Notes: a model not told the origin generated them from the letters alone. 9,329 nucleotides of DNA from Deltaproteobacteria bacterium (GCA_023381945.1 JAMCQY010000333.1:1-9329); one strand, 5' to 3'. Positions 1 through 6,256 are shown, counted from the stretch's first letter. Numbers and translations are program-made.

Positions 1-37
1 CCGCTATTTCAAAAAGAAAAAGTGGATCTGAAGCCAC

Positions 38-46
38 AAAGGAGGA
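38..46 (+). promoter_or_regulatory. Strong Shine-Dalgarno site of the selenoprotein peroxiredoxin
   Basis: The purine run AAAGGAGGA lies 7 bases before ATG 54. It fixes the start of the peroxiredoxin upstream of the in-frame TGA at 195. The later TTG at 207, where a conventional open frame would begin, has no such site. This is a main reason to read the gene through the TGA. Confidence 0.85.
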
Positions 47-53
47 TTTCCAG

Positions 54-659
54 ATGACCGCGCGGATTGGCAAAGCGGCCCCTGAATTTCAGACCAAGGG
101 CTATGTCAACGGGGAGATCAAGTCCGTAAGTCTGGACGATTATCGCGGCAAGTGGGTCTTGCTCTACTTTTATCCCGGAGACTTCACCTTTGTCTGACCC
201 ACGGAATTGACGGCAGTTGCCGCCAAATACCCTGAGATCCAGGAATTGGGGGCCGAGGTGCTGGCTATCAGTGTGGACAGCCCCTTTACCCACAAGGTCT
301 GGCAGGAAGGCGAGCTATCGAAGATTATTCCGGGGGGCCTGCCCTATCCCATGCTGTCGGACCCCGGTGGACGCATCGGCGAGGCCTACGGGGTTTATGA
401 CGAGGAAAATGGCGTGGATATCCGGGGCCGCTACCTCATTGACCCGGAAGGCAACCTCCAGGCCATGGAGGTGCTGGCCCCGGCGGTGGGCCGCAATGTC
501 GGCGAGATGATTCGCCAGCTCCGGGCCTGCCAGTATGTCAAGGAGCATGAAGGCGAAGCGACCCCGGCGGGTTGGGAGCCGGGGAAAAAGACCCTGAAGC
601 CCGGAGATGAACTGGTGGGCAAGGTCTGCGAGATCTGGGCCCCGGACATGGCTTTTTAG
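54..659 (+). CDS. Selenocysteine-containing peroxiredoxin (AhpC/Prx1 type), UGA at codon 48
   Basis: Thiol/selenol peroxidase that reduces hydrogen peroxide and organic hydroperoxides in the cytoplasm. Read from ATG 54 through TGA 195-197 it gives 201 residues, a normal length for the family. The N-terminal part (about 1-47) is a typical peroxiredoxin thioredoxin fold ending in PGDFTFV. The TGA then occupies exactly the peroxidatic cysteine of the family motif FTFVCPTE, giving FTFV-U-PTE (U48). The frame continues without interruption, with a likely active-site Arg126 in GRYLIDP. The usual resolving-cysteine motif (CPAGW or CPANW) reads TPAGW, with Thr170. Other cysteines are C159 and C192. 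Sec at this position is known from PrxU of Eubacterium acidaminophilum. A hairpin just after the TGA fits a bacterial SECIS. A nonsense mutation is the alternative, but it would have to hit precisely the one codon that Sec replaces. A standard gene caller would report only 207-659, lacking the active site. Confidence 0.9.
195..225 (+). promoter_or_regulatory. Putative bacterial SECIS element (UGA plus hairpin)
   Basis: TGA 195-197 is followed after 17 bases by the apical loop AGTT (215-218). The loop is closed by a perfect 4-bp stem, CGGC 211-214 with GCCG 219-222. Below it come an A/C mismatch (210/223) and two more pairs (209/224, 208/225). Bacterial SECIS elements sit inside the coding region directly after UGA and carry a small apical loop with a G near its start, which SelB binds. 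Spacing and loop G216-U217 agree with that. The stem is short, and the bulged U of the E. coli fdhF element is not clearly present. Confidence 0.65.
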
Positions 660-662
660 GGA

Positions 663-690
663 CGGGAGACCGAAGACCGGAGACGGGTGA
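663..690 (+). repeat. Degenerate heptamer array after the peroxiredoxin gene
   Basis: Four consecutive 7-bp units follow the stop codon: CGGGAGA, CCGAAGA, CCGGAGA, CGGGTGA. The units vary but keep the period exactly. The array begins 3 bases after the TAG. A looser stretch of similar sequence occurs at 1650-1677. The array is too short and too degenerate to be CRISPR. Confidence 0.55.
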
Positions 691-752
691 TTTAATTGCC
701 GCTGCTGGGAAAAGATTAACTCACGCAAAGGCCCAAAGACGCGAAAAATTTA

Positions 753-800
753 GTAGGGTGCGTCCTACGCACCATTCTTAGCGCGCGAGACGCACCCTAC
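753..800. repeat. Palindromic REP/MITE-like element with 12-bp inverted ends
   Basis: The ends GTAGGGTGCGTC (753-764) and GACGCACCCTAC (789-800) are perfect inverted repeats. A second, nested hairpin lies in the left half: GGTGCGT 757-763 pairs with ACGCACC 767-773 around a CCT loop. The left-half motif AGGGTGCGTCCTACGCACC (755-773) recurs exactly at 6335-6353, which marks it as a dispersed repeat rather than a local hairpin. There is no T-run to suggest a terminator. Confidence 0.75.
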
Positions 801-847
801 GAATGATATTAATCTCGAAATAAGCCAAAAATAATAAGGAAAAGACC

Positions 848-1333
848 ATGCCGGGAAAAAGCCGTAATGATTCGGAACTCGTCATCGAGCGCATCTTTGA
901 GGCGCCGCGAGCGCGCCTCTGGGAAGCCTGGACAAACCCTGAACAGATGAAGCGCTGGTGGGGTCCCAAAGGGTTTACGGCGCCTTATGCCAAGATCGAT
1001 CTGCGTGTCGGAGGAAAATATCTCTATTGCATGCGATCGCCTGATGGCAAAGATTATTGGGGTGGCGGCGTCTATCGCGCCATCGTTCCTCAGGAAAAAA
1101 TTGTCGTGACCGACAGCTTTACGGACGAGAAAGGAAATATTGTCCCGGCTGCGCAATATGGCATGGCCGGAGACTGGCCACTGGAGCTCATGGTGACGGT
1201 AACTTTCGAGGAGCAAGATGGTAAGACAAAAATGACTTTGCATCACCTCGGCATACCGGCGGGCGAAAACCTCGAAGCAGCTCGCGAGGGCTGGAGTCAA
1301 TCTTTCGACAAGCTTGCAGAAATCTTGAAATAA
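848..1333 (+). CDS. AHSA1/SRPBCC-domain protein (activator of Hsp90 ATPase homologue family)
   Basis: Small cytoplasmic protein of 161 residues made of one START-like helix-grip fold, which forms a hydrophobic ligand cavity. Family features are the N-terminal beta-strand and helix ELVIERIFEAPRARLWEAWT (10-29), the PEQMKRWWGPKGFT segment (31-44), the central VGGKYLYCMRSPDG strand (54-67) and the C-terminal helix REGWSQSFDKLAEILK. The last is typical of proteins annotated as SRPBCC or ATPase activator family. The bacterial members have no common established substrate, so no reaction is assigned. AAGGA at 836-840, 7 bases before ATG 848, supports the start. The gene stands alone: a palindromic element lies upstream and a promoter-like site downstream. 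Its codon choice looks less strongly GC-ending than the MerR and ABC genes, which may mean separate acquisition. Confidence 0.88.
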   Translation: MPGKSRNDSELVIERIFEAPRARLWEAWTNPEQMKRWWGPKGFTAPYAKIDLRVGGKYLYCMRSPDGKDYWGGGVYRAIVPQEKIVVTDSFTDEKGNIVPAAQYGMAGDWPLELMVTVTFEEQDGKTKMTLHHLGIPAGENLEAAREGWSQSFDKLAEILK

Positions 1334-1370
1334 TTTAGCCGACAAAAATTACCAACGGTTTTCCTTGCCC

Positions 1371-1399
1371 TTGCCCCCAGCAAAGACCGTGCCTATATT
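1371..1399 (+). promoter_or_regulatory. Sigma-70-like promoter candidate
   Basis: TTGCCC (1371-1376) and TATATT (1394-1399) are separated by exactly 17 bases. Initiation would fall near 1406, upstream of the small ORF at 1430 and of the MerR-TPR gene at 1690. No operator-like dyad was seen between the two boxes. Confidence 0.5.
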
Positions 1400-1429
1400 G
1401 AACTTTGTTAGGTAGAAGATAACGGTTTT

Positions 1430-1651
1430 ATGCAACACTCCGGAAGCGCTCGTGAATGCTGCCCGAGGTGCAGCCGGGCAACGGTCGTCACGGATGAGGA
1501 CCTACGCTGGGTTCAGAAAGAATTCCGTAACATTGCTTGGGTCCTCAACTTCACCGACGCCAGCCAGATCGCTCCCGTTAATCACCCTAAGGCCCAATAT
1601 CTCGCGCCTGAACCGCCAGGCCGAAGTCCCTTTACCCTGTTCACCGGGTGA
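1430..1651 (+). CDS. Hypothetical small protein, doubtful
   Basis: An open frame of 73 residues that I do not recognise. It has a CCPRC cluster near residues 10-14, then an acidic to amphipathic stretch (VVTDEDLRWVQKEFRNIAWV) and a proline-rich tail. There is no signal peptide or membrane segment. No convincing ribosome-binding site precedes ATG 1430; the upstream bases are AGATAACGGTTTT. A promoter-like site ends 30 bases upstream, and heptamer-like sequence follows its stop codon, as it does for the better-supported genes here. It could be the remnant of a longer gene or a chance frame. The 1334-1689 interval holds nothing else beyond this ORF and the promoter candidate. Confidence 0.25.
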   Translation: MQHSGSARECCPRCSRATVVTDEDLRWVQKEFRNIAWVLNFTDASQIAPVNHPKAQYLAPEPPGRSPFTLFTG

Positions 1652-1689
1652 AGACTGAGACCGGACTCCGGCTTTCGAGAGGCTGCTAA

Positions 1690-2526
1690 GTGAAGAAGCT
1701 CTATGACCAGCGGGAAATCTCCCGCCTTTTGGGCATCTCCGAGAGCCAGGTACGCTATTGGGACCGCAAGGGCCTGATTCCTCACCAGGAAAAGAGCAAG
1801 GGCAGCTTATGGTTCGATTTTCAGGCCCTGGTGGCCTTCCGCACGGTACGGGAGCTGCGGCGGCAGGGGGTCTCGCTGGCGAAGATCAGGAAATGCGTGG
1901 AGAAGCTGCGGCAGATGATGCCGGGCCTCAAACAGCCTTTGGCGGAGGTGCGCATCTCCCTTCAGCGGAACCGGCTCATCCTGGGTAAGGACCGGCAGCA
2001 GTTCACTCCCGAAGGACAGAGGTGCATCGATTTTGATCTGCGGGAGGAGGCCCCCATTCCCCTGCCGACCGATACCTTTGAGGACCTGTTCTTCCAGGCA
2101 TTGGAAGATGAGGACGAGGGACGGCTGCAGGAGGCCCGGCAGAAATATGAGACCATCTTGGCCGCCATGCCGGAGCACGTGGACGCCTTGGTGAACCTGG
2201 GGAACCTCCTGTACCTCTCCGGTTCCGAGACATCGGCCGCGGCTCGCTATCTCCAGGCCCTGGGTATCAACCCCGACCACGTGGAAGGCAATTACAACCT
2301 GGCTAATCTTTTGGAAGGCCGGGGGGAGCTGGCCAGCGCCGCAGTGTTCTACCAGAAAGCCATTCAGGTGGACGGCGAGTTCGCCGACGCCCATTTTAAC
2401 TTGGCTATGGTATTGGAGGGCGTTGGGGATCTGCGCGGGGCCAAGGTTCACTGGAGGCGGTACCTGGAACTGAATCCCGCCAGCCAGTGGGCCGACTATG
2501 TCAGAAGGCGGTTGGAGGAAAGCTAA
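1690..2526 (+). CDS. MerR-type HTH regulator fused to TPR repeats
   Basis: A 278-residue protein starting at GTG 1690, with GAGG (1679-1682) 7 bases upstream. Residues 3-75 are a MerR winged helix: YDQREISRLLGISESQVRYWDRKGLI, then the wing and helices VAFRTVRELRRQGVSLAKIRKCVEKLR. A linker of about 50 residues follows. Residues 129-264 then form about four tetratricopeptide repeats, visible as the recurring A-x-x-x-Y/H-x-x-A-L/I and N-P patterns (for example NLGNLLYLSG, NYNLANLLEGRG, HFNLAMVLEGVGDLRGA). MerR domains bind promoter DNA as dimers. Here the usual small-molecule effector domain is replaced by a protein-interaction module, so activity is likely set by a protein partner (inference). 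DUF488 and PEBP genes follow on the same strand, with a 39-base gap to the first, so the three may be cotranscribed. The fusion is complete and in frame. Confidence 0.9.
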   Translation: MKKLYDQREISRLLGISESQVRYWDRKGLIPHQEKSKGSLWFDFQALVAFRTVRELRRQGVSLAKIRKCVEKLRQMMPGLKQPLAEVRISLQRNRLILGKDRQQFTPEGQRCIDFDLREEAPIPLPTDTFEDLFFQALEDEDEGRLQEARQKYETILAAMPEHVDALVNLGNLLYLSGSETSAAARYLQALGINPDHVEGNYNLANLLEGRGELASAAVFYQKAIQVDGEFADAHFNLAMVLEGVGDLRGAKVHWRRYLELNPASQWADYVRRRLEES

Positions 2527-2565
2527 TGAACGCCAGGAGGGGTGACGCATTTTATTGAGGTAAAT

Positions 2566-2919
2566 ATGATCAACGCAAAAAGAGCCTATAAACCCCCCGC
2601 AGAAGATGACGGCTTCCGGGTGCTGGTGGAGCGTCTCTGGCCCCGTGGCTTGAGCAAGGAGGAGGTGGCCATAGACCTCTGGCTTAAGGAGGTAGCCCCC
2701 AGTCCGGAGCTGCGCAAGTGGTTCGGTCACGATCCCCAAAAATGGGAGAAGTTTTGCCAAAAGTACTGGGCTGAACTGGAAAGAAAAGGAAAGGAAGTTG
2801 GAATTCTCCGGGACAAGGTTCAGGAGGGCGATGTCACCCTGGTCTACGGTTCCAAAGACGAGGCGCATAACGCCGCGGTAGCCTTGAAACTCTATTTGGA
2901 AAGGCAAAAATCCAGATGA
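2566..2919 (+). CDS. DUF488 family protein (YeaO-like)
   Basis: A 117-residue cytoplasmic protein of the DUF488 family, whose molecular function is not established. Family motifs are complete: PPAEDDGFRVLVERLWPRGLSK (10-31; WPRG at 25-28), APSPELRKWFGHDPQKW (44-60) and TLVYGSKDEAHNAAVALKLYL (91-111). ATG 2566 was chosen because family members begin with a short MI-x-x-KR-x-Y strand and GAGG lies 5 bases upstream. GTG 2542 would add eight residues, but its AGGAGG (2535-2540) is only 1 base away, too close. The gene lies 39 bases after the MerR-TPR stop. Its last codons overlap an ATG at 2916 (ATGA), which could start an extended form of the next gene. I see nothing missing or unusual. Confidence 0.9.
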   Translation: MINAKRAYKPPAEDDGFRVLVERLWPRGLSKEEVAIDLWLKEVAPSPELRKWFGHDPQKWEKFCQKYWAELERKGKEVGILRDKVQEGDVTLVYGSKDEAHNAAVALKLYLERQKSR

Positions 2920-2996
2920 CGGCGGTCATGGACGGGAATGTTCTTAATAACTCTTCGCATTTCCAGAAAATTAGCCTGACCATCGTGAGGCTGCTA

Positions 2997-3539
2997 ATGA
3001 AAAAAATCTTTTGGGGTGGAATTTTTTTAGTTTTTTTTATGCTTATCGGCCAGATCTCGGGAGGTCATGCCATGCAGCTTTCATCCAGCGCCTTTAGTGA
3101 TGGCGGTAAGATACCACAGAAATATGTCATGCCGGGGGCCGGCGGCAAGAACCTGTCCCTGCCCCTGGCCTGGTCCGGTGCGCCTTCCGGCACTAAATCC
3201 TTTGCCCTGACCATCATCGATCCCCACCCGGTGGCCCGCAACTGGGTGCACTGGCTGGTAGCCGACATTCCAGCCGACACCACCTCCTTACCGGAAGGCG
3301 CCTCGGGCAAGAAAATGCCGAAAGGCGCAGTTGAGTTGGCAAACTCCTGGGGCGAGCTGAGCTACGGCGGCCCCCAACCCCCCAAAGGCACCGGCGACCA
3401 TCCCTATGTAGTCACTCTTTATGCCTTGAGCCTGCCGACACTGGACCTGAAGCCCACCTCCGGCTGGGCGGACTTGAAGAAGGCGATGGAAGGCAAAATC
3501 CTTGGAACCGCCGCCATCACCGGCTATTACGGCAGATAA
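2997..3539 (+). CDS. Exported YbhB/YbcL-type phosphatidylethanolamine-binding (PEBP) family protein
   Basis: A 180-residue member of the PEBP / Raf-kinase-inhibitor-like family. Residues 1-25 form a signal peptide: MKK, a hydrophobic core GGIFLVFFMLIG, and likely cleavage at GHA-M. Eukaryotic PEBPs bind anionic or phospho-ligands in a pocket; ligands of bacterial members are mostly unknown. Pocket motifs are present: IIDPHPVARNWVHWLVADIP (73-92), SWGELSYGGPQPP (117-129) and GDHPYVVTLYAL (133-144, His135). ATG 2997 was chosen because GAGG (2987-2990) lies 6 bases before it and the signal peptide begins there. An in-frame ATG at 2916, overlapping the DUF488 stop, would add 27 residues without signal-like character. 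The gene is probably the last of the MerR-TPR/DUF488/PEBP run. The protein should act in the periplasm. Confidence 0.9.
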   Translation: MKKIFWGGIFLVFFMLIGQISGGHAMQLSSSAFSDGGKIPQKYVMPGAGGKNLSLPLAWSGAPSGTKSFALTIIDPHPVARNWVHWLVADIPADTTSLPEGASGKKMPKGAVELANSWGELSYGGPQPPKGTGDHPYVVTLYALSLPTLDLKPTSGWADLKKAMEGKILGTAAITGYYGR

Positions 3540-3550
3540 ATTAGAGCTAT

Positions 3551-3578
3551 CAGCGCTCAGCTTTCAGCATTCAGCCAA
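3551..3578 (+). repeat. CAGCNNN heptamer array after the PEBP gene
   Basis: Four units in perfect 7-bp register: CAGCGCT, CAGCTTT, CAGCATT, CAGCCAA. The array starts 12 bases after the PEBP stop. The same CAGCNNN family occurs at 8820-8847. On the opposite strand most units give TGA every 7 bases, so stops occur in all three frames. Confidence 0.7.
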
Positions 3579-3684
3579 AGTCAGGGATGGCGGGCAAGAA
3601 GGACTGCCCACCAGGGAAGAGGGTGGGGCGGCTGTCCCCTGGCCGCCACTTTGGAACCGGCTGATGCCCGCCAATTCTGCCGCC
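3579..3684. other. Intergenic segment between convergent genes
   Basis: GC-rich spacer between the PEBP gene (plus) and the AF1514-like gene (minus). It holds a small stem, GGCGGC 3627-3632 with GCCGCC 3642-3647, and another, GGGCA 3592-3596 with TGCCC 3605-3609. Neither is followed by a T-run, so I do not call a terminator. No gene is seen in it. Confidence 0.4.
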
Positions 3685-3990
3685 TCAGTCTGCAGAGCCT
3701 CGAAAAACAAAGACATAATCTTCATCATTAATGCTGATGACAATATTCCCGCCCCGGGATTCGGCATAAGTCAGCCAGGAAGGTTTGTCTTCACGGCAAC
3801 AGGTGATGTTCGGAGAAAAAACGCCTTTTACTCGGTCGAACCAGGCCAGCAGCATGGGCTCATCGCAGACCTCCTTCGCCTTCTGGCGGGCCAGTTTTTC
3901 GGCCTGCGGAAAATCGAGATCCGGATCATCAACGCGCAGGCCGATGGGGTTATGCAGCATCTGGCGGGTTAAAGGCATGCATTCGGGCAT
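3685..3990 (-). CDS. AF1514-like small protein (DUF5619-type)
   Basis: A 101-residue protein on the minus strand, similar in pattern to the AF1514 family of small proteins of unknown function found in anaerobes (recognised from memory, moderate certainty). Visible features are an N-terminal DPDLDFPQAEKLARQKAKE helix (22-40), the core MLLAWFDRVKGVFSPNITCC (46-65) with a Cys-Cys pair at 64-65, and the C-terminal YAESRGGNIVISINDEDYVF strands. Start ATG 3990 is well supported: an AGGAGG core (3999-4004 on the plus strand) lies 8 bases upstream. Met5 and Met11 are less likely starts. There is no signal peptide or membrane segment. The gene is isolated, converging on the PEBP gene and diverging from the export operon. 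The plus-strand frames over this region are its shadows. Confidence 0.75.
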   Translation of the reverse strand: MPECMPLTRQMLHNPIGLRVDDPDLDFPQAEKLARQKAKEVCDEPMLLAWFDRVKGVFSPNITCCREDKPSWLTYAESRGGNIVISINDEDYVFVFRGSAD

Positions 3991-4278
3991 TCAATTATCC
4001 TCCTCTCCCTTAATCCATCTATAACAGGCGGTGGAGAGGCCGTTGGCTAAATTTCCTGACGACCAAGCAAATCTTAGCCCGGAAGTAACCAGAACTCAAT
4101 TAAATACAAATTGCACAAATCTCTGCCGGTTCCCGACTCCTCAGCGCCTCGATGTACCAAATTTCTTCCCCCAATTCTCGGCGTATGTTTTGCCATAAGG
4201 ATTTTTTACAGGTAGAATAGGCTTCAACCTGAGGCCCTGAAGTAGCTTGATGGGTGCCAGCAGCCGTGGGAGAAGCAG
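3991..4278. other. Divergent intergenic region
   Basis: This 288-base spacer separates the minus-strand AF1514-like gene from the plus-strand adaptor gene. It contains the Shine-Dalgarno site of the former (3999-4004) and the promoter candidate of the latter (4190-4218). The middle (about 4040-4180) is more AT-rich. I see no ORF with a plausible start and no clear minus-strand promoter in it. Confidence 0.5.
4190..4218 (+). promoter_or_regulatory. Sigma-70-like promoter for the export operon
   Basis: TTGCCA (4190-4195) and TAGAAT (4213-4218) are separated by 17 bases. Transcription would start near 4225, leaving a leader of about 54 bases before the HlyD start at 4279. The spacer has a T6 run. 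This is the best match to a housekeeping promoter in the divergent region. Confidence 0.6.
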
Positions 4279-5301
4279 ATGACGGGAAGACGCAAGCTCA
4301 TCATCGGGATTTTGGTTATCCTGGCGGTGGTGGCCGCGGTGGTTTATTCAGTGTTCTGGTGGGAGGGCCGGCAACCCAAGGACCTCTTGCGCCTGCAAGG
4401 GCATATGGAAGCCACTGAGACCGATCTATCCTTCAAGGTTTCCGGGATCATCGAGTACGTCTTCTTTCAAGAAGGCGACTGGGTCAGCACAGGCCAAAAG
4501 GCGGCCGGGCTGGAGGCCAAGGATTTGCAGGACGAAGTGGACCGGGCCCGGGCCGATATGCAGGCGGCCAAGGCCAATCTCACCAAGCTTACTACCGGCT
4601 ACCGCTCTCAGGAGATCAAAGAGGCGGAGGCCCAGGTGGGCAAGGCCAAAGCGGACCTGGATAACAAGAAAATCGAATATGAGCGCTACGAAAACCTCTT
4701 ATCGCGCCAGGTGGTGGCGGCCCAGACCAGGGATAAGTTCCTGTCGGACTACCTCCAGGCCAAGGAAGCTTTCAAGAATGCCCAGGAGGAATTGAGCCTG
4801 CGTAAGGAAGGTTACCGGGTCGAGGACATCAACCAGGCCCGGGAACAGTATAAAGCCGCGGTGGCCTCGCTGGAATTGGCGCAGACCCGGCTGGGCTACG
4901 CGACCATTTCTTCCCCGGTGAACGGCGTGGTCCTGGTGCGCCCCATGGAGCCGGGCATGACCGCGGCGGTGGGTTCTCCGGTGCTCACCCTGGGGGATAT
5001 GGATAATATCTACTTCGAAGGGTACATTCCGGAAACCGACCTGGCCAAGGTCAAGTTCGGCATGAAGGCGGAAATCACCACAGATGCCTACCCCGGTAAA
5101 AAATATCCAGCCTGGGTCTCTTTCATCAACTCCAAGGCCGAATTCACCCCCAAGACGGTTGAGACCTACAAGGAGCGGGTCACCCTGGTGTACCGCACCA
5201 AGATCAGGGCCCAAAATCTCAATTATGACCTGAAGCCGGGCATGCCGGCGGAAGCGGTTATCTTCCTTGACAGCCAGCCGGACCAGCAGTTCCCAAAATA
5301 G
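4279..5301 (+). CDS. HlyD-family periplasmic adaptor subunit of an ABC exporter (YbhG-like)
   Basis: A 340-residue membrane-fusion protein that links an inner-membrane ABC transporter to an outer-membrane channel. Residues 6-27 are a single N-terminal membrane anchor. The first lipoyl half-motif lies around 40-82 (LSFKVSGIIEYVFFQEGDWVSTGQ). A long coiled-coil hairpin spans about 82-205, rich in A/K/E/Q with a turn near 138-150. The second half-motif is ATISSPVNGVVLVRPMEPGM (208-227). A beta-barrel and membrane-proximal domain complete it (about 240-330), with the family motif TPKTVETYKERVTLVYRTKI (290-309). ATG 4279 has a GGGAG-type ribosome site just upstream. The ATPase gene that follows starts inside this one (35-base overlap), so the two are translationally coupled. 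Similarity in arrangement to E. coli ybhGF suggests export of toxic or amphipathic compounds; the substrate cannot be read from the sequence. Confidence 0.92.
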   Translation: MTGRRKLIIGILVILAVVAAVVYSVFWWEGRQPKDLLRLQGHMEATETDLSFKVSGIIEYVFFQEGDWVSTGQKAAGLEAKDLQDEVDRARADMQAAKANLTKLTTGYRSQEIKEAEAQVGKAKADLDNKKIEYERYENLLSRQVVAAQTRDKFLSDYLQAKEAFKNAQEELSLRKEGYRVEDINQAREQYKAAVASLELAQTRLGYATISSPVNGVVLVRPMEPGMTAAVGSPVLTLGDMDNIYFEGYIPETDLAKVKFGMKAEITTDAYPGKKYPAWVSFINSKAEFTPKTVETYKERVTLVYRTKIRAQNLNYDLKPGMPAEAVIFLDSQPDQQFPK

Positions 5302-6226
5302 TGACCAGGCCATCCGGGCCGAAGGGCTGACCCGGCGCTTCGGCGACCTGGTGGCGGTGGATCACTTCAGTCTTTCGGTGCCTTACGGCGAGGCCTTCGC
5401 CCTGGTGGGGCCGGACGCGGCGGGCAAGACCACGACCATGCGTCTGCTGGTGGGCATTATGGACCCGGACGAAGGCCGGGCCGAGGTCTTGGGATTCGAC
5501 ACCGTCAAAGAAGCCGAGCGCATCAAGGAGCAGATCGGCTACATGCCCCAGCGTTTCGGGCTCTATGACGACCTGACGGTGGCGGAAAACATTGCCTTTT
5601 ATGCTGACATTTACCGGGTGAAGCGGGCCGAGCGCGATAAGCGGATGCCGGAACTGCTGGGTTTTTCCGATCTCACCCCCTTCACTGACCGGCTGGCCCG
5701 CAATCTTTCCGGAGGCATGCGCCAAAAACTGGGGCTGGTCTGCGCCCTGATCCACACCCCCAGGGTCCTGTTCCTGGATGAGCCTACCTTCGGGGTGGAC
5801 CCGATCTCCCGCCGGGAATTTTGGGAGATCCTCTACCGCCTCCTGGGGGGCGGCCTCACCATTTTCCTGAGCACCGCCTATATGGATGAGGCCGAGCGGG
5901 CGCATCGGGTAGGTCTTATTCATCACGGCAAGCTTTTAGTAGTCGATACTCCCAAGGCCATCAAGGCCTCCTTCAGCGGTGAGCTGCTGGAGGCCCGGGC
6001 CTCGGATATGCGCGAGGCGCGGAAGGTCCTGAGCGGCCACCCCCTGGTGCAACAATCCCTGGCCATGGGCGACCACCTGATGCTGACGGTGGAGAGCGCC
6101 GAGAAGGCCGCCGGCCCGGTGCAGGAAGCCCTGGAAAAGGCTGGACTTACCGAGGTCAACATCGTCCCGGCGGAGCCCAACCTGGAGGATTTGTTCGTGC
6201 AGATTGTGCGGAAGCAGGAGGAATAA
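5267..6226 (+). CDS. ABC transporter ATPase 1, YbhF N-half-like (switch His replaced)
   Basis: A 319-residue cytoplasmic ATPase of an ABC-2 type exporter. It has Walker A GPDAAGKTT (48-56), Q-loop Gln95 in YMPQRFGLYDDLTVAEN, signature LSGGM (147-151), Walker B VLFLDE with catalytic Glu172, D-loop GVDP, and a C-terminal extension (about 230-319) ending in the NLEDLFVQIV helix. The H-loop reads STAYMDEAE, with Ala204 where the switch His of THYMDEAE normally stands. The start is TTG 5267 inside the adaptor gene, because no in-frame ATG or GTG exists before the conserved core. A weak GGAAGCGG lies about 10 bases upstream. E. coli YbhF carries two such ATPase domains in one chain; here they are separate genes, the second at 7836, with the antiporter between them. 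Confidence 0.9.
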   Translation: MTASRTSSSQNSDQAIRAEGLTRRFGDLVAVDHFSLSVPYGEAFALVGPDAAGKTTTMRLLVGIMDPDEGRAEVLGFDTVKEAERIKEQIGYMPQRFGLYDDLTVAENIAFYADIYRVKRAERDKRMPELLGFSDLTPFTDRLARNLSGGMRQKLGLVCALIHTPRVLFLDEPTFGVDPISRREFWEILYRLLGGGLTIFLSTAYMDEAERAHRVGLIHHGKLLVVDTPKAIKASFSGELLEARASDMREARKVLSGHPLVQQSLAMGDHLMLTVESAEKAAGPVQEALEKAGLTEVNIVPAEPNLEDLFVQIVRKQEE

Positions 6227-6254
6227 AAGGCGAAAGGCAAAGGGCGAAAGGGAA
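6227..6254 (+). repeat. AAGGCGA-type heptamer array after ATPase 1
   Basis: Four units in register directly after the TAA stop: AAGGCGA, AAGGCAA, AGGGCGA, AAGGGAA. The unit sequence is unrelated to the CAGCNNN family, but the 7-bp period and the position after a stop codon are the same. Confidence 0.65.
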
Positions 6255-6256
6255 AA

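Noticed and set aside
195..197. TGA as an ordinary nonsense mutation making a peroxiredoxin pseudogene
   Set aside because: It is the only lesion in the gene, lies exactly at the one residue known to be replaced by Sec, and is followed by a SECIS-like hairpin. It remains formally possible if the genome lacks Sec machinery.
207..659. Peroxiredoxin starting at TTG 207
   Set aside because: It has no ribosome site and lacks the catalytic N-terminal third. The frame continues upstream through TGA 195 to a strong site and ATG 54.
1807..2907. Long minus-strand open frame opposite the MerR-TPR and DUF488 genes
   Set aside because: It is a shadow of two well-supported genes in GC-rich DNA. The translation has no family features and the start lies inside DUF488.
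1679..2997. Shared GAGGCTGCTAA before the MerR-TPR and PEBP starts (1679-1689 and 2987-2997) as a regulatory repeat
   Set aside because: Both are ribosome-site contexts of expected composition. Eleven bases shared twice is weak evidence for anything more.
3627..3647. Intrinsic terminator between the convergent genes
   Set aside because: The GGCGGC/GCCGCC stem has a 9-base loop and no T-run on either strand.
3502..3972. Plus-strand open frame opposite the AF1514-like gene
   Set aside because: It begins inside the PEBP gene, runs through the heptamer array and has no ribosome site. The minus-strand gene has a good one and a family-like sequence.
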